From: SG8-41 sp963802355
GTDB lineage: Bacteria > Pseudomonadota > Gammaproteobacteria > Burkholderiales > SG8-41
Assembly: GCA_963802355.1 (NCBI GenBank)
Contig: CAWDIV010000039.1
Span: forward strand, 62,001-126,000
Direction: 5' to 3'
Length of the DNA: 64,000 bases
The position numbers and the translations under genes were made by a program. Below the pieces are notes generated by a model. It searched no databases, was not told the DNA's origin, and saw only the letters and a program-made list of their open reading frames with translations. Shown here one piece after another: positions 33,610 through 41,108 of the stretch (position 1 is the stretch's first letter; every line of letters starts with the position of its first letter).

Positions 33610-33909
33610 ATGATCAAGGAAACCAATGCCGTCGCCTTCCGCCAGAACCTCGGCGAAATGATCAGCCAAGTGCAGTTCCGCCGCGACAGCATCGTCATCA
33701 ACAAGGACGGGCGCGCCGTCGCGGTCTTGATCGATGCGAAGCTTTTCGAGCGCATCCGCCGCATGCAGGAGCGCTTCGACGAGCTCGCCGCGCGACTGGC
33801 CGAAGCCTACGCCGCCGTGCCCGAGGAAGAAGGCATGGCCGAAATCCAGCGCGCCGTGGCAGCCGGACGCGCTAAACCGAAAGTCTCCGGCAAGCGCAAG
33901 AAAGGCTGA
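33610..33909 (+). CDS. Phd/YefM-family antitoxin
   Basis: 99 residues. KETNAVAFRQNLGEMISQVQ then FRRDSIVINKDGRAVAVLID is the Phd/YefM N-terminal DNA-binding fold; the basic, helical tail would bind the toxin. Ends 3 bp before the PIN gene. The upstream ATAATGGTCAGCATGGTCAA at 33,565 has repeated ATGGTCA elements and may be the operator. Confidence 0.85.
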   Translation: MIKETNAVAFRQNLGEMISQVQFRRDSIVINKDGRAVAVLIDAKLFERIRRMQERFDELAARLAEAYAAVPEEEGMAEIQRAVAAGRAKPKVSGKRKKG

Positions 33910-33912
33910 GCC

Positions 33913-34329
33913 TTGCCCAATCTGCGGGTGGTGCTCGACACCAACGTCCTGGTGTCGGGCCTTGCCTATCCCGCCAGCGTGCCCGGCCGCATCGTCGGCG
34001 CCTGGCGCCAGGGCGCCCTCGACGTCGTCCTGTCCCGCTACATCCTCGACGAACTGGCCCGCGTCCTGCCGCGGCTCAACCGCCGCCTGAAATGGGAACC
34101 GAACGACTTTGCCGACCTCATAGACATCCTCGCCATTCAGGCGGACCTCGTCGAACCACGGCCGCTCGAAGGTTCCGACGCGCGCGACGCCGCGGATGTC
34201 CCGGTGCTCGGCACCCTGCTCGCCGCGAGGGCGGACTACCTCATTACCGGCGATGACGATCTACTGGTACTTGCAAGCCGCTATTCAATCATTACGCCGG
34301 CCGATTTCTGGCGTAAGCATGGAAGCTAG
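33913..34329 (+). CDS. PIN-domain toxin
   Basis: 138 residues, TTG start: LRVVLDTNVLVSGLAYPASV has the first catalytic Asp; LSRYILDELARVLPRL, VEPRPLEGSDARDAADVPVL and YLITGDDDLLVLAS supply the others. A VapC-like RNase toxin paired with the Phd antitoxin (3-bp gap). Similar to but distinct from the PIN toxin at 8,819 (same COG1569-like group). Confidence 0.88.
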   Translation: MPNLRVVLDTNVLVSGLAYPASVPGRIVGAWRQGALDVVLSRYILDELARVLPRLNRRLKWEPNDFADLIDILAIQADLVEPRPLEGSDARDAADVPVLGTLLAARADYLITGDDDLLVLASRYSIITPADFWRKHGS

Positions 34330-34337
34330 AATTCTTA

Positions 34338-34400
34338 GGGGACAGACCACTAAGCGCGGGGCATGTCGCCCTTCGGATGACGGCTTAGTGGTCTGTCCCC
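34338..34400. repeat. inverted pair of GGGGACAGACCACTAAG
   Basis: GGGGACAGACCACTAAG (34,338-34,354) and its exact inverse CTTAGTGGTCTGTCCCC (34,384-34,400), with 29 bp between. This is the intact form of the target used by both IS4 copies. Confidence 0.85.
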
Positions 34401-34417
34401 GTGGAAAACCGCTCCAA

Positions 34418-34576
34418 TCAATGGACGGTATGCACCGCAAGAACGACGATCTCGCCCTCGTCGTCCATGCCGAGTTGCTCATGAACATGCGCGAGCGCTT
34501 CTTCGCGATTGGCGCCGTCCGCGATCACGTAGCCGGGGATGCCGGCGGGCGTCTGCAGCTCGATAAGATAAGACAT
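34418..34576 (-). CDS. small hypothetical protein
   Basis: 52 residues (MSYLIELQTPAGIPGYVIAD then GANREEALAHVHEQLGMDDE), likely a small alpha/beta domain. GGGAGGA seven bases before the ATG supports it strongly; upstream in-frame codons are not protein-like. Family not recognised. Confidence 0.65.
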   Translation of the reverse strand: MSYLIELQTPAGIPGYVIADGANREEALAHVHEQLGMDDEGEIVVLAVHTVH

Positions 34577-34658
34577 GAGGTTCCTCCCTCTTATGATATT
34601 GGCGGAGCAGGGGTGAGGTGATGTTGCGCACCACCTCGTCCCTTGCTTTCCGCACCGC

Positions 34659-35024
34659 TCATTTCCAGCGGGGATTGTTCGGATAGTTGTCGAAGCGATT
34701 GGGCACGCCGTCACCGTCCCGGTCCCTCATCCGCACTTCGCCGTCCGGCGTCCGGTCGTAGCGGTTGGCGATTCCATCGTTGTCCCGGTCCCCACGCGGG
34801 CCGAAGCCGTCGGGCGTCGGGTCGCGGCGGTTGGTGATGCCGTCGCCGTCCCGGTCGAAGCGCGAAGGCTGGTAGTGGCCGCGGCCGTAGTAGGTGTCGT
34901 GACGCGCGGGGGTGGTATTGAAGAAAAAGTCGAAGCTCGCCGCTGCGCTCGGCAGAGGCAGCGCTACGGCGCCGAGCCCTCCGGCGGCGATCAACGCGGA
35001 AACCAGTGTCTTTTTCGCGAACAT
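34659..35024 (-). CDS. secreted calcium-binding (thrombospondin type 3-like) protein, paralogue 1
   Basis: 121 residues. Signal peptide MFAKKTLVSALIAAGGLGAV then cut near AAA-SFD. Three Asp-rich repeats: DRDGDGITNRRDPTPDG, DRDNDGIANRYDRTPDG, DRDGDGVPNRFDNYPNNP, the TSP3/EF-like calcium motif DxDxDGxxxxxD. Lacks the WxxGxW repeats of the paralogues at 51,360 and 59,793. GAGATGAG lies before the ATG. Confidence 0.8.
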   Translation of the reverse strand: MFAKKTLVSALIAAGGLGAVALPLPSAAASFDFFFNTTPARHDTYYGRGHYQPSRFDRDGDGITNRRDPTPDGFGPRGDRDNDGIANRYDRTPDGEVRMRDRDGDGVPNRFDNYPNNPRWK

Positions 35025-35140
35025 GTCTCATCTCCTCGAAGGTTGGCAGTGAGAAAATCCTTCCCACTTGCTTCCTTGGAGACGACGAAGACCGGGGTAA
35101 TTCGCAAGGAAAGGTAGTGGTTGGTAACGAGATGTTTCCT

Positions 35141-35250
35141 GGGGGATGAGGGATGAAGGATGAAGGATGAGGATGACCCCCCGCAGTGCGGGAGACCTAT
35201 TCCCCATCACCTATCACCCATCACCGCACCTCCGCACTTCTTCACTTGCC
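35141..35250. repeat. GATGAAG array with CCCGCAGTGCGGG and TCACCCA units
   Basis: GGGATGA/GGATGAA x4, then ATGACCCCCCGCAGTGCGGG, then ATCACCTATCACCCATCACC. Left side oriented oppositely to the right side. Confidence 0.75.
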
Positions 35251-35311
35251 GTCACAAGTGACAAGTCTGACGCGCGCCGCTATTCTTGAGTGATCGAAGA
35301 GTCAGGCGCCC

Positions 35312-35656
35312 ATGTCTATGCGAGAATTGCGGGCCGAAGCCCGTATTGCAGTTACGCGGCACGGCAAATTGAGCACCGGGTACGCGTGGTTTCCGTGCAC
35401 GGTTCTGGACATGAGCAATAATGGTTTCCTGATGGCAGCCGACAAGCAGCTCGCGGTTGGACAGATCCTCGAGTTCAGGTGCGAGCTTTATCCGGGGGAG
35501 GTGCTCGATTGCATGACCGAGGTCATGCATTCCAACGACGAGAGTGCGGGCATGATGATTACGGAAATCGATGAGAACGGAACCAGGCTGCTGCAGACGT
35601 ACCTGGAGCAACAGAATGCCGTCAAGCTGGACACGCTGACGAAGGCGGGGCCCTAG
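35312..35656 (+). CDS. PilZ-domain protein
   Basis: 114 residues. RAEARIAVTR, then FPCTVLDMSNNGFLMAAD (the D/NxSxxG motif of PilZ) and LEFRCELYPGEVLDC, with GMMITEIDEN later. PilZ domains bind cyclic di-GMP; the RxxxR part is represented only by LRAEAR. A close paralogue is at 55,563 with a similar 5' flank. Stand-alone PilZ adaptors usually act on motility or exopolysaccharide. Confidence 0.8.
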   Translation: MSMRELRAEARIAVTRHGKLSTGYAWFPCTVLDMSNNGFLMAADKQLAVGQILEFRCELYPGEVLDCMTEVMHSNDESAGMMITEIDENGTRLLQTYLEQQNAVKLDTLTKAGP

Positions 35657-35703
35657 AGCGGTGATGCCGCTGCGCTGAGTTCGGCAATGCCGCATTCCCA
35701 CCC

Positions 35704-35753
35704 CGAAGGATGAAGGATGATCCTTCAACTGCGTGATGAGTGATGAGTGATCA
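35704..35753. repeat. GAAGGAT and GTGATGA array, short copy
   Basis: CGAAGGATGAAGGATGATCC then TTCAACTGCGTGATGAGTGA; an abbreviated form of the composites at 17.65 and 40.5 kb. Confidence 0.7.
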
Positions 35754-35779
35754 CTTCCTCTTAGAATTAGAATAACCGG

Positions 35780-36475
35780 ATGAAGCCCGTCACGGAATTC
35801 GGCCGCGAAGACGCGCTCGCGTTGCAGGACTTCCTAGCTTCCCCGTCCCGGCCCAAGGCTACCATGGGGTATTTTGAAAGCGCCGGATTCCTGTTCGCGG
35901 TTTGCTGCAACCCGGACATGGTACAGCCATCGGAATGGATGCCGGAGATCCTGGGCGAGAATTACGGCGACGTTGCCGACCTGGAGGAGGCGCAGCGGAT
36001 GCTGCAGCTTCTAATGCGGTTCTACAACCACATCAACCACGGGGTGCTGGAGCGGCGCCCGGACCTACCCTGGGGCTGTGACGTGCTACCGGAGCCGCTG
36101 GCGAACCTGGAAGAGGGCGCGCCGCTGGGCCGGTGGGCGCGGGGGTTTGGCGAGGGCACCGACTGGCTGCAGGAAAGCTGGCCCGAGGAACTGCCGAGCG
36201 ATCTCGATGGAGGGCTCGGCGCCTGCCTCCTGGTGCTGACGTTCTTCTCGAGCCGTCGTCTCGCCGAAGCGTACTTGAAGGAATCGAAGCGGGCCGGCTA
36301 TACGCTCGAAGCGATGGCGAAAAAGATGTCGGAAATGATACGGCCGACGATGGCCGCCTATGCCGATCTCGGGCGCAGCCTCTACGAGGGCAAGCTCGTG
36401 AAGCCGCCGCCATCGGGCAGGCGCGGGAGCAGGAGCAAAAGCAAAAGCAGAAAGAAGAGCAAGCGGACGCGATGA
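35780..36475 (+). CDS. UPF0149/YecA family protein
   Basis: 231 residues. LQDFLASPSRPKATMGYFES and GFLFAVCCNPDMVQPSEWMP start a UPF0149-like helical domain; the C-terminus is Lys/Arg-rich (SRSKSKSRKKSKRTR), replacing the zinc-binding SEC-C motif of many members. Function unknown. The convergent acyl-CoA dehydrogenase ends 118 bp away. Confidence 0.7.
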   Translation: MKPVTEFGREDALALQDFLASPSRPKATMGYFESAGFLFAVCCNPDMVQPSEWMPEILGENYGDVADLEEAQRMLQLLMRFYNHINHGVLERRPDLPWGCDVLPEPLANLEEGAPLGRWARGFGEGTDWLQESWPEELPSDLDGGLGACLLVLTFFSSRRLAEAYLKESKRAGYTLEAMAKKMSEMIRPTMAAYADLGRSLYEGKLVKPPPSGRRGSRSKSKSRKKSKRTR

Positions 36476-36531
36476 GATCGCTTTATCGAGCGTCCGCCAT
36501 ATGCTTGACACGCTCGATCCCTCACCCCCGA

Positions 36532-36584
36532 CCCCTCTCCCGAGTGGAGAGGGGAGCAATGCCGGAAATGGTCGTCAACCATTT
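36532..36584. repeat. CCCCTCTCC hairpin and AAATGGT...ACCATTT palindrome
   Basis: CCCCTCTCC-CGAGT-GGAGAGGGG (36,532-36,554) lies between convergent genes and may terminate both. AAATGGTCGTCAACCATTT (36,566) recurs at 62,247 in the same GGAAATGGT..GTCAACCATTT..CGAATG context. Confidence 0.55.
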
Positions 36585-36593
36585 CCCGAATGC

Positions 36594-37796
36594 TCAATGG
36601 TTGCCTGACTTTCCGAGCAGGATCTGCAACGACTTCACCCGCTGCACCGCATCGCCCGCGATGTGTGTCCAGATGATCGCGTCGCGAACGAGCTTGTCGG
36701 CACCGGCGTGCATCGCCGTACCGCCGGCGTAGCCGTGGATCGCCAGGTTGGCATAGCACACCCGCTGGATGGCGTCGGTGGCGAAGTTCATGAGCAGGTG
36801 ACCGTGCGGGGCGTGGTGCGCGGGCGTGGCGTCGCTCTCGGCCGCGAGCCGCATGACGAACGAGCGCAGCGCCTCGGTGTGCATGTGCATCTCCGAAAGC
36901 TTGAGCTGGACGAGCTGCTGCTCGGCGAGCGCCCGGCCGCCGCGTTGCGTGGTCTTCACGCAGCCGGTCGCCATTTCGACCGCGGCGTCGCAGACGCCCA
37001 CGGCGTTGGCGGCGTACTCGAGCAGGCCGAATTTCGCGTTCTTGCCGCCGCGCGCCTTCAAGCCGCTGTTCACTTCGCCCAGGAGATTCTCGTGCGGCAC
37101 GCGCGCGTTCTCGAAGATGAGCTCCGCGTTCTGGTAGAAACGCCAGCCGCTCTTGTCGAACACCTTGCCCACGCGCAGTCCCGGCGTGTCGATCGGCACT
37201 GCGAAGATGCTGGTGCCGTCGCTGACCGCGGCCCCGGGATCGGTGCGCGTGTAGGCGAAGAAAAGCTTCCCGACGTTGGCGTTGGCGATGTAACACTTCT
37301 CGCCGTTCAGGATCCACTCGTCGCCGCGGCGTTCCGCCCGCAGCCGGAGGCCGGAGCGGGGATCGTCAGGCGGCGGCAGGCGGTTGTCGGAACCGGCGTT
37401 GGGCTCGGTGATGCCGCCGCCCAGGAGAAAGGCGTCGTCCTCCAGGAACGGTCGGAGGAACCGCTCGCGCTGCTCCGGCGTACAGCGGTCCGCGATCAGG
37501 TGGCACCATTTCCAGCACTGGCTGAAGGTCTTGGCGATCGCGCTGTCGCCGCGGGCGAGCTCTGCGATCACCACCGCTTGCGTTACGAAGTCGATGCCGT
37601 GCCCGCCCCACTCCCGGGGCACGGCCGCGGTGCGAAAGCCGAGCGTCGATCCTTTCCTGATGATCTCCCAGTCCAGCGTCGCGCCCGGATCGGCGACCTG
37701 GTCGCGCTGTAGCGAGATCGGGCGTATCTCTTCCTCCGCGAATCGGCGCGCTTCCGTCTGCCAGCCGCGTTGCTCCTCGTTGAGCGAAAAATCCAT
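36594..37796 (-). CDS. acyl-CoA dehydrogenase
   Basis: 400 residues. N-terminal helices (MDFSLNEEQRGWQTEARRFA), middle beta domain with the signature GGGITEPNAGSDN and WILNGEKCYIANANVG, and C-terminal FAD-binding helices ending YAGGTAMHAGADKLVRDAII. Cytoplasmic FAD enzyme oxidising an acyl-CoA; substrate not predictable. No electron-transfer or CoA-ligase gene adjoins. The stop lies 10 bp from the PIN gene of the next operon read in the same direction. Confidence 0.92.
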   Translation of the reverse strand: MDFSLNEEQRGWQTEARRFAEEEIRPISLQRDQVADPGATLDWEIIRKGSTLGFRTAAVPREWGGHGIDFVTQAVVIAELARGDSAIAKTFSQCWKWCHLIADRCTPEQRERFLRPFLEDDAFLLGGGITEPNAGSDNRLPPPDDPRSGLRLRAERRGDEWILNGEKCYIANANVGKLFFAYTRTDPGAAVSDGTSIFAVPIDTPGLRVGKVFDKSGWRFYQNAELIFENARVPHENLLGEVNSGLKARGGKNAKFGLLEYAANAVGVCDAAVEMATGCVKTTQRGGRALAEQQLVQLKLSEMHMHTEALRSFVMRLAAESDATPAHHAPHGHLLMNFATDAIQRVCYANLAIHGYAGGTAMHAGADKLVRDAIIWTHIAGDAVQRVKSLQILLGKSGNH

Positions 37797-37806
37797 CCTG
37801 GCCTTG

Positions 37807-38223
37807 TTAAAGCAGAATCCGAAAGCGCCTGCGGCCGCGCACCCTGTATATCGAGAAATCCCGTTGGTCGATGGTTGCGATCGCGGTCACGACGGAGCGC
37901 TCGGCGAGCGCGATGAGGGAGGCATCGGCGTAATCGCAAGGCAGGTTGGCATACTGGGCGATGATTCGCGCGACCGCCGCATAGTCGGCCACGGGTTCTA
38001 CCACCAGCAGCCCTGCCGCGCGAGCGCGCTCGAACCAAATGAGTGCGGCCCGTTGATGGCTTTGGCTCGCGGCAAGCACGTAAGCGGTCTCGGTTACCAC
38101 CGCCTCGGTCGTGAGCAACTGCCCGCGAAACCGTTGGAACCACTCGGCCGCCGCTGTATGGTGGCGATCAGCACGGTTGATGAGCGCGACAACGGCGCCG
38201 GTGTCAACGAGCGCGCGGGCCAC
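37807..38223 (-). CDS. PIN-domain toxin
   Basis: 138 residues from a GTG: VARALVDTGAVVALINRADR (first Asp), LTTEAVVTETAYVLA (Glu), CDYADASLIALAERS and ATIDQRDFSIYRVRGRRRFR (Asp). A VapC-like ribonuclease toxin. The GTG overlaps the antitoxin's last codons by 20 bp, giving translational coupling; an ATG 10 codons earlier would lie deeper in the antitoxin gene. A similar C-terminal fragment is at 59,501. Confidence 0.88.
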   Translation of the reverse strand: MARALVDTGAVVALINRADRHHTAAAEWFQRFRGQLLTTEAVVTETAYVLAASQSHQRAALIWFERARAAGLLVVEPVADYAAVARIIAQYANLPCDYADASLIALAERSVVTAIATIDQRDFSIYRVRGRRRFRILL

Positions 38224-38458
38224 GAAATGCCTTGCGCGCGAGTTTCCGGACATTGCCCGACTGCAGCTTCTTGACGCCTCGCGGCGGAATCAGGTCAACC
38301 GCGAGCGAGTAGGAGCTTGCCCCTCCGGTTTCCTTATCTAGATAATCGTCGAGCGCGCGCACAACGGCCTCAGTCCGGGTAACCCCACGCTTCGCACAGT
38401 ACTCCGCCAGCTTTTCTTCCACGCGCGGTGGAATGCGTGCATTGATGATGTCGCCCAT
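38204..38458 (-). CDS. ribbon-helix-helix antitoxin
   Basis: 84 residues: INARIPPRVEEKLAEYCAKR then GVTRTEAVVRALDDYLD is a classic RHH DNA-binding fold; the basic tail should bind the PIN toxin encoded next. The inverted repeat TTACAAT...ATTGTAA lies 20-40 bp upstream and is the probable operator. Confidence 0.88.
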   Translation of the reverse strand: MGDIINARIPPRVEEKLAEYCAKRGVTRTEAVVRALDDYLDKETGGASSYSLAVDLIPPRGVKKLQSGNVRKLARKAFRGPRAR

Positions 38459-38479
38459 GGCATTTCACCTTTGATTGTC

Positions 38480-38501
38480 TTACAATGGATGACAATTGTA
38501 A
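38480..38501. promoter_or_regulatory. operator candidate of the RHH/PIN operon
   Basis: TTACAAT (38,480) and ATTGTAA (38,495) inverted, in an AT-rich island upstream of the antitoxin. Confidence 0.55.
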
Positions 38502-38514
38502 CACAAGGCGTCTG

Positions 38515-38547
38515 CGGTGACGCAGTGAAGCAGTGAAGCAGGGATGA
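38515..38547. repeat. GTGAAGCA octamer array, short
   Basis: GTGACGCAGTGAAGCAGTGA then AGCAGGGATG, between the RHH operon and the DUF433 gene. Confidence 0.6.
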
Positions 38548-38608
38548 GGCCGCTTCGCTACTGACGACTTCAGAGTAGACTTGCTTGTGAGCGGATAGGA
38601 GTATCCCG

Positions 38609-38833
38609 ATGATGAAGCTGAAACGCATCACCCTCGATCCCGCGGTCATGGGCGGGCGTCCGTGCATCCGAGGATTGCGCGTGACGGTAGGCACTCTGGT
38701 TGGGCTGCTCGCCGCCGGGAAGTCGCGCGACGACGTCCTGCGACTCTATCCGTATCTCGAAGCCGCTGACCTTGACGAGGCGCTCGCCTATGCCGTGTGG
38801 CGCTTAGAGGAAGCCGAGTTGCCCCTCAAGTAG
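38609..38833 (+). CDS. DUF433 antitoxin-like protein (orphan)
   Basis: 74 residues: ITLDPAVMGGRPCIRGLRVT then VGTLVGLLAAGKSRDDVLRL, YPYLEAADLDEALAYAVWRL. DUF433 proteins are HTH antitoxins normally paired with a DUF5615 PIN-like toxin directly downstream. Here the next gene is a convergent zeta toxin, so the partner is missing. Another module may supply the toxin. Confidence 0.88.
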   Translation: MMKLKRITLDPAVMGGRPCIRGLRVTVGTLVGLLAAGKSRDDVLRLYPYLEAADLDEALAYAVWRLEEAELPLK

Positions 38834-38839
38834 TGAGGC

Positions 38840-39487
38840 TCAGAGTCTGAAGCAGTGAAGTGCTGCGGCGACAATCGGCTTCGCCCAGTCCGGCGCCAGC
38901 GGCAGGTCGTGCGGATTCGATATCTTCCCGCGCTCCACGTGCATCACGAGTAAGAGCATCGGCGTCTTTCTCGCCGCGGGATCCGCTTCGACGCTGTTGT
39001 CGTAGACGCGCAGGCCGGCGAGCCGCGGCAGGAGGTGTATGAGATTCAGCCGGCTGTGGTCGTAGCGCCGGCGGATGTCCGCCTCTGGGATGTCGTGCCC
39101 GCCGCGACGGGCGCGCGCGCGCACGCGTGCAATGTGCAGTTCCGGGCTGGAGAGCCCCGCGTACCAGACGTAGATCTCGATTCCTTTCGCGGCTGCCTCT
39201 GCCAGCAAGCGCACGATGGTGTTCCCGCCGAGGGTGGTTTCGAGTGCGAAGTCGAGCCGCTCCGCAATGGCCCGCTCGAGCAGTCGCCGGCCATGGTGCC
39301 AGGCCTCGCTGTCGGCCTCCAGCCGGCTCAAAGCAGGTTGGGAAGCGCGTAACGCGCGGGAGGCTTCATCGGGGTTGTAGTAGTCGGCCCCCCTGCTGCG
39401 AAAGGCCGCGCCGCCGATGCTGCTCTTGCCGGCGCCGTTGACGCCGGCGAGCACATAGATACGCGGCGGCCGGCCAGCGGTCGTCAA
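38840..39487 (-). CDS. zeta-toxin family kinase
   Basis: 215 residues. P-loop GVNGAGKSS (15-23), then YYNPDEASRALRAS and ERLDFALETTLGGNTIVRLL as in zeta toxins (which phosphorylate UDP-N-acetylglucosamine) and related AAA-type ATPases, later RRYDHSRLNLIHLLPRLAGL with Arg residues for substrate. Its 3' end (ALHCFRL) is encoded by an antisense GAAGCAGTGAAG repeat, so the native tail may be changed. Read after the Phd antitoxin, gap 6 bp. Confidence 0.88.
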   Translation of the reverse strand: MTTAGRPPRIYVLAGVNGAGKSSIGGAAFRSRGADYYNPDEASRALRASQPALSRLEADSEAWHHGRRLLERAIAERLDFALETTLGGNTIVRLLAEAAAKGIEIYVWYAGLSSPELHIARVRARARRGGHDIPEADIRRRYDHSRLNLIHLLPRLAGLRVYDNSVEADPAARKTPMLLLVMHVERGKISNPHDLPLAPDWAKPIVAAALHCFRL

Positions 39488-39493
39488 TCCGGC

Positions 39494-39871
39494 CTATCCG
39501 GGCTTGGCGCGCTTTGGGCGCTTGATAGTCGCCTTTGCCGTCCTGACGGCGGCGCGGCCCAGTTCGACCGGCGAGGCGTTGAACGCCGATTCCATCGCCT
39601 TCCTCGCCGAGGGCGTCTGCAGGCGGCCGAGCAAGGTATCGTATTCCGCCCGGAGATCGCTCAAGTTGTGGGAGCGCGCGTTCACCAGGGCCTGGAACTC
39701 GTCGTATGCGATCAGCACGGCCTTGGGGGTTTCGTGCCGGGTGATCGCGACCGCCCCCCCGCGGATCGCCTGCTCCAGGACCGCGCCGAATTCGTTCTTC
39801 AAGCGAGTAGCCGGGATGCTCGACACGTCGACAAGCTCGCCTCGGCTGTTGCGGAATGTGATCGTGGACAT
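39494..39871 (-). CDS. Phd/YefM-family antitoxin of the zeta toxin
   Basis: 125 residues from MSTITFRNSRGELVDVSSIP, with ATRLKNEFGAVLEQAIRGGA then VAITRHETPKAVLIAYDEFQ, the Phd DNA-binding fold. C-terminal helices end basic (KATIKRPKRAKPG). Phd-type antitoxins with zeta-type kinases are a known pairing. ATG of MSTITF chosen because upstream codons overlap the promoter. Confidence 0.85.
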   Translation of the reverse strand: MSTITFRNSRGELVDVSSIPATRLKNEFGAVLEQAIRGGAVAITRHETPKAVLIAYDEFQALVNARSHNLSDLRAEYDTLLGRLQTPSARKAMESAFNASPVELGRAAVRTAKATIKRPKRAKPG

Positions 39872-39905
39872 GGTGCGGTCTCGTCGTTGGCGGTCCAATC
39901 TGCCC

Positions 39906-39934
39906 ATTATAGACAAAATGGCCATTATGTCCAC
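39906..39934 (-). promoter_or_regulatory. promoter with operator for the Phd/zeta operon
   Basis: On the minus strand a TATAAT -10 (39,906-39,911) and GTGGAC -35 at 17-bp spacing, with the palindrome AATGGCCATT (39,917-39,926) between them, well placed for repression by the antitoxin. Confidence 0.55.
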
Positions 39935-40011
39935 GGCGGTCGGTAGGGACAAGTTCATCCTTCATCCCTTTCTTAGAGTGGTCTATCCCGGTTTCAGCTA
40001 CCATCGAGCGC

Positions 40012-40470
40012 ATGCACATCTGGGTCGACGCCGATGCCTGCCCGGCGGTGATTAAGGAGATCCTGTTCCGCGCGGCGGAGCGATCGGAGATTCCGATGAC
40101 GCTGTTCGCGAACAAGCCGCTGCGCACCCCGCCCTCGCGCTTCATCCGGATGGTCCAGGTGGCGCGCGGGCTCGATGTGGCCGACCAGGAAATCGTCCGG
40201 CGTCTCGAGCCGGGCGATCTGGTGATCACCGCCGATATTCCGATGGCCGCGGAAGTCGTCGAGCGCGGCGCACACGCGCTCAATCCGCGAGGGGAGTTCT
40301 ACACTCCCGAGAACATCCAGGAGCGCCTGGCGCTGCGCAATTTTCTGGACGCACTGCGCTCAGGTGGCGTGCAGACCAGCGGTCCGGCGCCGCTCGATCT
40401 GACCGATCGCAAGCGATTCGCGGATCAGCTCGATCGATTTCTGACGCGGCAGGGCAGGGCCGAAGGATGA
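40012..40470 (+). CDS. yaiI: YaiI/YqxD family protein (DUF188)
   Basis: 152 residues. MHIWVDADACPAVIKEILFR (Asp-x-Asp-Ala-Cys motif of DUF188), then RFIRMVQVARGLDVADQEIV and GDLVITADIPMAAEVVERGA then HALNPRGEFYTPENIQERLA. A PIN-like fold protein of unknown function. The last codons (AEG-stop) lie in the GAAGGAT repeat array that follows. Confidence 0.92.
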   Translation: MHIWVDADACPAVIKEILFRAAERSEIPMTLFANKPLRTPPSRFIRMVQVARGLDVADQEIVRRLEPGDLVITADIPMAAEVVERGAHALNPRGEFYTPENIQERLALRNFLDALRSGGVQTSGPAPLDLTDRKRFADQLDRFLTRQGRAEG

Positions 40471-40625
40471 AGGCGGAAGGGATGAGGAAAGACAAGGATG
40501 AAGGCGGAAGGATGACCCCCGCAGTGCGGGAAATCCATCACCCATCTCTGGAAGGATGAAGGATGAACGTGGAAGGAGGATCCTTCAACTGCGTGATGAG
40601 TGATGTGTGATGAGTGATGGGTGCC
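40461..40625. repeat. composite GAAGGAT / CCCGCAGTGCGGG / GTGATGA array
   Basis: Shares about 80 bp with 17,651-17,740 (TCTGGAAGGATGAAGGATGA, AACGTGGAAGGAGGATCCTT, then GTGATGA units) and the hairpin CCCGCAGTGCGGG with 33.36 and 35.18 kb. Confidence 0.85.
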
Positions 40626-40647
40626 TGTGACTCGCGCGTCCGCATTA

Positions 40648-41037
40648 CTAGGTAGTAGAAAGCCGTTTCCAGACCTCTTCGGCATCCTTGGCCTTGTTGT
40701 AGTCTCCGGCCATCTCGCCCGTGCCGACCGGACTCTTGGCCGCAAAGAAAACCGCAGGGCCTCCGATCGCGCAGACTCCGTGCCTGATGTTGCGAGGGAT
40801 GTGGACGAGGTCGCCGGGCTCGATGATCCGCTCCTCGTCGCCGACCACCATCCTCATCCTGCCCTCGAGCACGAGCATGAATTGCTCCTCGTTCGGGTGA
40901 AAGTGGGGAGGAGGGCCTTCGCCTTCCTGGTAGGTCGTGACGCCCACCTTGATGAGCTCTCCCGCGACGCTTTTCCCCACCGCGGAGCCGACCTTCGAAC
41001 GCTTCGCTTCCATTTCCGAAATCTTGTAGAACGGCAT
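40648..41037 (-). CDS. cupin-domain protein
   Basis: 129 residues. Cupin motif 1 PPPHFHPNEEQFMLVLEGRM (two His, Glu) and motif 2 PGDLVHIPRNIRHGVCAIGG (His) give a metal-binding beta barrel. Small single-domain cupin; ligand unknown. AGGAG about seven bases before the ATG. Confidence 0.9.
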   Translation of the reverse strand: MPFYKISEMEAKRSKVGSAVGKSVAGELIKVGVTTYQEGEGPPPHFHPNEEQFMLVLEGRMRMVVGDEERIIEPGDLVHIPRNIRHGVCAIGGPAVFFAAKSPVGTGEMAGDYNKAKDAEEVWKRLSTT

Positions 41038-41058
41038 GGCCTACTCCTTACAAAGAGC

Positions 41059-41108
41059 GTGATGAGTGATGAGTGATGAGTGATGAGAACGGAAAACGTG
41101 ATGAGTGT
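41059..41108. repeat. GTGATGA array, left flank of the S23/IVP gene
   Basis: GTGATGA x4 then ACGTGATGAGTG, directly beyond the stop codon of the leftward S23/IVP gene. Inverted relative to the array at 41,511-41,549. Confidence 0.85.

Noticed and set aside
36663..37712. 349-residue frame opposite the acyl-CoA dehydrogenase
   Set aside because: Shadow of a strongly recognised gene; no start signals.
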